A DNA stretch of 64,000 nt from Deinococcales bacterium (GTDB lineage: Bacteria; Deinococcota; Deinococci; Deinococcales; JAAFIG01). The notes beneath the pieces were generated by a model that saw only the letters and a list, made by a program, of their open reading frames with translations, was not told where the DNA came from and ran no database searches. The position numbers and the translations under genes are program-made. Positions 59,878 to 64,000 of this stretch are shown piece by piece. Every line of letters starts with the position of its first letter. The stretch's first letter is position 1. The stretch covers positions 1-64,000 of the forward strand of contig JANXTZ010000018.1 of the NCBI GenBank assembly GCA_025352125.1. Direction: 5' to 3'.

Positions 59878-59973
59878 ATGTCAGATCATGAAGTTTTTAA
59901 AATCCACCTTGTGAGCGACAGTACGATTGCGAAGTTCACGCTCGAGACACAGAAGTTTGCCCTTGAACGCTGA
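59878..59973 (+). CDS. Small ORF overlapping the glucosidase start (possible leader peptide)
   Basis: 31 codons ([20 protein letters not shown]...) with a strong GAGGAG ribosome-binding site at 6 bp. Its TGA lies inside the first codons of the glucosidase gene, which has only TTG starts and no good ribosome-binding site. The small ORF may couple translation, or may be the displaced original N-terminus of a different gene. It is too short for the ORF track. Confidence 0.4.
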   Translation: MSDHEVFKIHLVSDSTIAKFTLETQKFALER

Positions 59974-62563
59974 AATTGCGCGGCTTGACCGTGATCGCCT
60001 CGGCACTGAATCTTGGAAACAATGGGGTTCATACCTTGCCGAACGCGCTTGGGGCACGGTGCGCGAGGATTACAGCGATTCGGGACAACCCTGGCAGAAC
60101 TTCACCCACGATCAGGCTCGAGTCAGGGTGTACCGTTGGAACGAGGACGGTCTTCTGGGCATCAGCGATGACCACGGGCGTTTGTGCCTTGCGCTGGCGG
60201 TCTGGAACGGACACGACCCCATTCTTAAGGAACGACTGTTTGGTCTGGGCGGCACGGAGGGCAACCACGGCGAGGATGTCAAGGAGTATTACGCTTACCT
60301 CGAGAACACCCCGACCCACTCGTACATGAAAGCCTTGTACAAATATCCGCAACTCGAGTTTCCCTATGCCAGGTTGCTGGAGGAAAACCAAAAACGCTCT
60401 AAACAGCAGCCTGAGTTTGAACTGATGGACACGGGTGTGTTTGATGAAGGTCGGTACTGGGATGTCGAAGTTGAATACGCCAAAAACACCCCTGATGATG
60501 TTTTGATGCGGATTACGGTACACAATCGCGGTTCAGAGGTCTGCGAGATTCATGTCCTGCCTGCCCTGTGGTTTCGCAACACCTGGTCTTGGGGCAACAA
60601 ACCCGAGCATCACAGCATCAAACTCGAGGCTGAAGACGTTTTGAGGGCAGAGCATCCTCAACTCGGCTCGAGATTTTTGCATTTTGAATCCGCCGCAAAT
60701 GCCCTGTTCTGCGAGAACGAAACCAATTTGCAAAAACTGTACAACGTGCCAAACGCCTCGAGCACCGCCAAGGACGGTATCAACGATTTTGTGGTGCATG
60801 GAAACCTTGCGGCGGTGGATTCAATTCAAGGCTCGAAGGCGGCACTTCATCACAAATTATCGGTTGCGCCTGGCGAATCGCAAACCGTGCGGGTGCGCCT
60901 GAGCAACACAAAACTCGAGCAAGCATTTGAAGACTTTGAAGCGGTTTTTACAAAACGTCAACTCGAGTGCGACCAATTTTATGCCGAGTTGCAACTGGCT
61001 TCAAACTCGAGCGACGAGAAATTGGTGCAGCGTCAAGCCTTCGCGGGGATGCTCTGGAGCAAACAGTATTACCGTTACGACGTGCGCCGCTGGCTGAGAG
61101 GCGATCCCGCCCAACCCACGCCACCCCAATCGCGTCAGAGTGGTCGCAATGCCCAGTGGAATACCTTCAACAGCAACGATATCATTTCGATGCCGGACAC
61201 CTGGGAGTACCCCTGGTTTGCCAGTTGGGATTTGGCGTTTCACACCCTGCCCCTGGCGATGCTCGACCCCGAATTTGCCAAGGCGCAATTGATTCTCTTG
61301 ACCCACGAGTGGTTTCAACACCCGAACGGGCAACTTCCCGCCTACGAGTGGAATTTTTCCGATGTCAACCCGCCCGTTCACGCCTGGGCGACCTGGCGCG
61401 TCTACCAGATCGAACGCCAAACCACGGGGCGCAGTGATCGCGGTTTTCTGGAGCGGGTGTTTCACAAGTTGCTGTTTAATTTCAACTGGTGGGTCAATCG
61501 CAAAGACATTGAGGGTCACAACGTTTTTCAGGGCGGCTTTCTGGGACTTGACAATATTTCGGTTTTTGACCGCAGTCATGCGCTGCCAGGCAAGGGCAAA
61601 CTCGAACAGTCCGACGGAACAGCCTGGATGGGCATGTACTGCCTGAACATGCTCCAAATCGCCCTCGAATTGGCACTGGAAAATCCAGTCTACGAGGACA
61701 TTGCCACCAAATTCTTCGAGCATTTTTTGTACATTGCCTTGGCACTCGAGAATGCAGGCATGTGGGATGAGATTGATGGTTTTTACTACGATGCCCTGCG
61801 CCTGCCAGACGGTTCGCAGAATCGTCTCGAAGTGCGGTCGATGGTGGGTTTGATGCCACTGGTGGCGGTCATGACCCTTGAAGCAAACACCCTGCAACGC
61901 TTGCCCGTCTTCAAAGCCCGCATGGACTGGTTTCTCGAGCATCGCCCAGAATTGGCGAACCTGGTCTCGCATTGGAATCAACCAGGGCATGACGAACGAA
62001 GCTTGTTGTCCTTGGTGAGAACCCACCGCATGACTGCCCTGCTCGAGAAGATGCTCGACGAACAAGAATTTTTATCCCCTCACGGCATTCGTTCGCTCTC
62101 GAAATTTCACCTCGCGCATCCGTTTGAAATGAGCATGGACTCGCAAAATTTCCGCGTGGATTACGAACCCGCCGAATCCAGCACCGGCATGTTTGGCGGC
62201 AATTCAAACTGGCGCGGACCAATCTGGTTTCCGATCAATTTCTTGTTGATCGAGGCACTCGGGCAATTTCACAGGTATTACAACGACGGTTATAAACTCG
62301 AGTGCCCGACGGGTTCTGGGATTCAACTTGATCTCAAAGCAGTATCTGTAGAACTCTCAAACCGACTCTCGGGTTTGTTTGTGCGTGATGCCAACGATTT
62401 ACGCGCCGTCTTTGGAACCCGTCAGATCATGCAGCAAGACGCGAACTGGCGAGACCTAATCCCGTTCCACGAATACTTTCACGGCGAGACGGGCGCGGGG
62501 CTTGGCGCATCGCATCAGACGGGTTGGACTGGATTGATTGCGGCATTGCTGCAAAAATCCTGA
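59927..62563 (+). CDS. Large glucosidase of the MGH1/GH63-like group
   Basis: Up to 878 residues. The N-terminus shows W[20 protein letters not shown], typical of the big 'glucosidase' proteins related to mannosylglycerate hydrolase and GH63. The (alpha/alpha)6 barrel has [21 protein letters not shown] and [15 protein letters not shown], with acidic residues likely to be catalytic, and [18 protein letters not shown]. It has no signal peptide, so it is cytoplasmic. The exact start is unclear: TTG 59927 is the track start, but similarity begins near TTG 59963. Confidence 0.82.
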   Translation: MRSSRSRHRSLPLNAEIARLDRDRLGTESWKQWGSYLAERAWGTVREDYSDSGQPWQNFTHDQARVRVYRWNEDGLLGISDDHGRLCLALAVWNGHDPILKERLFGLGGTEGNHGEDVKEYYAYLENTPTHSYMKALYKYPQLEFPYARLLEENQKRSKQQPEFELMDTGVFDEGRYWDVEVEYAKNTPDDVLMRITVHNRGSEVCEIHVLPALWFRNTWSWGNKPEHHSIKLEAEDVLRAEHPQLGSRFLHFESAANALFCENETNLQKLYNVPNASSTAKDGINDFVVHGNLAAVDSIQGSKAALHHKLSVAPGESQTVRVRLSNTKLEQAFEDFEAVFTKRQLECDQFYAELQLASNSSDEKLVQRQAFAGMLWSKQYYRYDVRRWLRGDPAQPTPPQSRQSGRNAQWNTFNSNDIISMPDTWEYPWFASWDLAFHTLPLAMLDPEFAKAQLILLTHEWFQHPNGQLPAYEWNFSDVNPPVHAWATWRVYQIERQTTGRSDRGFLERVFHKLLFNFNWWVNRKDIEGHNVFQGGFLGLDNISVFDRSHALPGKGKLEQSDGTAWMGMYCLNMLQIALELALENPVYEDIATKFFEHFLYIALALENAGMWDEIDGFYYDALRLPDGSQNRLEVRSMVGLMPLVAVMTLEANTLQRLPVFKARMDWFLEHRPELANLVSHWNQPGHDERSLLSLVRTHRMTALLEKMLDEQEFLSPHGIRSLSKFHLAHPFEMSMDSQNFRVDYEPAESSTGMFGGNSNWRGPIWFPINFLLIEALGQFHRYYNDGYKLECPTGSGIQLDLKAVSVELSNRLSGLFVRDANDLRAVFGTRQIMQQDANWRDLIPFHEYFHGETGAGLGASHQTGWTGLIAALLQKS

Positions 62564-62636
62564 AACTCGAGCTACCATCTTTACCCCAAGTTGGACGTAT
62601 AACTTGCTCCAGGAACGAAATTGAAAGGAAAAAAAC

Positions 62637-63419
62637 ATGACCTTAAAACTCGAAGGAAAAACCGCCATCGTGACCGGCGGCTCAGGTGGTCTAGGCTCAT
62701 CATTTTCACTGGCACTCGCGGCGGCAGGCGCTAACGTCGGCGTGGCATTCATCGGCAATCCCGCCCCTGCCAAGGCGCTGGTCGCCCAAATTCAGGCACT
62801 CGGCGTGAAATCAATTGCGCTCGAGGCGGACATTACCGATCCAGCCGCCGTCAAAGCCATGTTCAATCAAGCCGACACTGAACTTGGGATTGTTGATATT
62901 CTGGTCAACAACGCTGGCATTGATGGCGTTCGCGCTCGAGCTTGGGAGGTGGACGCCGCCAAGTGGCGCAAGACGCTCGAGGTGAATTTGTTTGGGGCAT
63001 TTCACTGTGCCCAGGAAGCCCTCTTGAGAATGGTGGTACGGCGGTCCGGGGTGGTCATCAACATCACCAGCGTTCATGAGGTCATTCCTTGGGGCGGTTA
63101 CAGCGCCTACACAGCCTCCAAAGCGGGTTTGGGCATGTTAACCAAAACCTTGGCGCAGGAGGCTGCCGAGTTTGGTGTCCGTGTACTGGCTTTGGCACCG
63201 GGCGCGATTCAAACCCCGATCAACCAATCGGTTTGGAGCGACCCGAACGGACTGGCGGATTTGAACAAAAAAATCCCGATGGGGCGCATGGGACAACCCG
63301 ATGAAATCGCCAAAATCCTGGTGAATCTCGCCAGCGACGACTCGAGTTATCTGACGGGCACAACCGTGTTTGTGGATGGCGGCATGACCTTGTACAGCGA
63401 CTTCTCGCACGGTGGTTGA
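62637..63419 (+). CDS. Short-chain dehydrogenase/reductase (glucose 1-dehydrogenase-like)
   Basis: A 260-residue SDR: cofactor loop VTGGSGGLGSSFSLAL, NNAGIDG, catalytic SAYTASKAGLGM and the C-terminal LTGTTVFVDGGM. The ribosome-binding site is GAAAGGA. It follows the glucosidase on the same strand, so it may oxidise a sugar released by it. Substrate specificity cannot be read from the sequence. Confidence 0.85.
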   Translation: MTLKLEGKTAIVTGGSGGLGSSFSLALAAAGANVGVAFIGNPAPAKALVAQIQALGVKSIALEADITDPAAVKAMFNQADTELGIVDILVNNAGIDGVRARAWEVDAAKWRKTLEVNLFGAFHCAQEALLRMVVRRSGVVINITSVHEVIPWGGYSAYTASKAGLGMLTKTLAQEAAEFGVRVLALAPGAIQTPINQSVWSDPNGLADLNKKIPMGRMGQPDEIAKILVNLASDDSSYLTGTTVFVDGGMTLYSDFSHGG

Positions 63420-63512
63420 AACCTCAACGCTTCATCTTCACTCCATGCCAGTCACGCAAGATGATCCAGGCACGAGGGAATGCAAACCAATCGAGACCAC
63501 CAGGAGGAAGTT

Positions 63513-63830
63513 ATGAGATTGAATTCGACATTGCTCGGCATGACATTGGCACTCGGCATCATTGGCGCAACATTTGCCCAAACCACCCCAACCACTCCAC
63601 CAGCCGCACCCGCGGCTCAAGCCCCAGCGCTCAGTTGCGCCGTGACCGCACTCAACGTCAGCACGGTAACGCTCGCCGACTTGCAAAAGAATCCGGGGAT
63701 CAACGCCAAGCTGGCGGCGACCATTGTGAAGGCGCAACCGTTCAAAGACGAGAAGGATTTGATCAAACGCGTCAAAGGCATTGGCAATAAAAACATCATC
63801 AAGTTCCGCCCTTGCTTTTTATACAAATAA
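63513..63830 (+). CDS. Secreted helix-hairpin-helix protein (ComEA-like domain)
   Basis: A 105-residue exported protein: signal peptide ending ATFAQ, a Pro/Ala/Thr-rich linker, then a C-terminal helix-hairpin-helix domain (DLQKNPGINAKLAATIVKAQPF, then LIKRVKGIGNKNIIKF). ComEA-like proteins bind DNA outside the membrane during transformation. The match is to the domain, not the full protein. The ATG at 63513 has CAGGAGG; the track start is 11 codons upstream. Confidence 0.7.
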   Translation: MRLNSTLLGMTLALGIIGATFAQTTPTTPPAAPAAQAPALSCAVTALNVSTVTLADLQKNPGINAKLAATIVKAQPFKDEKDLIKRVKGIGNKNIIKFRPCFLYK

Positions 63831-63977
63831 TTCTTTCTACCTCCGTATCCCAACGCGAAGCAGAGCGCTGTGAGGATATTTTCTTGGGATGTTCGACATT
63901 GCGTTCCAGCTCTTCGTGCACACTCTACTTGCCATATATAAATCGTTAATGGCGTGAACAAATGATCGGAGCGCAAC

Positions 63978-64000
63978 GTGAAAAACCAATCTTTTGAACC
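63978..64000 (+). CDS. Possible start of a gene running off the window
   Basis: GTG at 63978, preceded by GGAG at 7 bp, opens a frame (MKNQSFE) to the window end. Too little remains to judge. The 147 bases before it hold no other gene. Confidence 0.3.

Noticed and set aside
1-64000. CRISPR arrays, tRNA and rRNA genes
   Set aside because: No regularly spaced direct repeats, cas genes, tRNA-like cloverleaf or rRNA sequence was found on reading through.

Overview
The window looks like a chromosomal segment of a free-living, heterotrophic bacterium, most likely a member of the Deinococcota or a close neighbour. This is an inference from gene content: radA followed by a membrane PIN/TRAM gene, a lipid-A-disaccharide-synthase-related protein, a B12-dependent class II ribonucleotide reductase, a DUF4384-type lipoprotein and several promoters that imply leaderless mRNAs. 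No 16S gene or other taxonomic marker is present. Base composition is moderate. The palindrome CTCGAG is extraordinarily abundant (12 in bases 1-1200 and 10 in 10800-12000 by hand count, against about 0.3 expected by chance), in all reading frames and on both sides of gene boundaries, like the HIP1 octamer of cyanobacteria.

Layout. 1-122: 3' end of a probable transposase. 195-5890: a nitrilase-type hydrolase, two lipoproteins, a MaoC hydratase, a GNAT-like protein and a lipid-A-disaccharide-synthase-like protein. 5887-9738: a tightly overlapping housekeeping cluster on the minus strand (radA, PIN/TRAM, mazE, mazF, truA, lpxB-like). 9873-13438: a heterodimeric ABC exporter. 13441-21385: an eight-gene, largely overlapping minus-strand operon for amino-sugar or hexosamine use (DeoR regulator, two permeases, binding protein, PfkB kinase, BadF-type kinase, SIS isomerase/deaminase, Gfo/Idh oxidoreductase). 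21640-32138: part of a contractile-injection/phage-tail-like system (FHA-tail protein, a giant membrane FHA pseudokinase, lipoprotein, LysM tube protein, VgrG-like spike, PAAR tip, baseplate J). Sheath, main tube protein, gp25 and AAA+ ATPase are not in the window. 32326-34066: small accessory genes, including a nonsense-broken Uma2 gene and a DUF433/PIN-like pair. 34194-43287: class II ribonucleotide reductase with a structured leader, M42 peptidase, TMEM175-like channel, ThuA protein, phosphotransferase, MalY/PatB-like lyase and a serine hydrolase. 43313-52552: a LacI-controlled polyol/pentitol locus (xylB-like kinase, LacI, binding protein, two permeases, two zinc dehydrogenases, one SDR). 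52562-57455: an accessory island with xisI and an internally deleted xisH, orphan ParD, a DUF1902/HicA pair, a restriction-modification gene truncated by an IS630-type element, and a gene-poor stretch. 57456-64000: a sugar-dehydrogenase-like beta-propeller, an alpha/beta hydrolase, a large glucosidase, an SDR, a secreted HhH protein and the start of one more gene.

The most unusual signal is a 36-bp hairpin micro-element present three times. One copy lies inside the IS630 transposase gene, where it adds 12 codons including an in-frame TAG. Another lies in an intergenic repeat at about 29.9 kb and itself contains a third, diverged copy. The stems of the copies show paired compensatory changes around a conserved core (GCACCT-A/G-ACGGGC). 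A second family of intergenic hairpins with a CAACATCA loop also shows a compensatory change.
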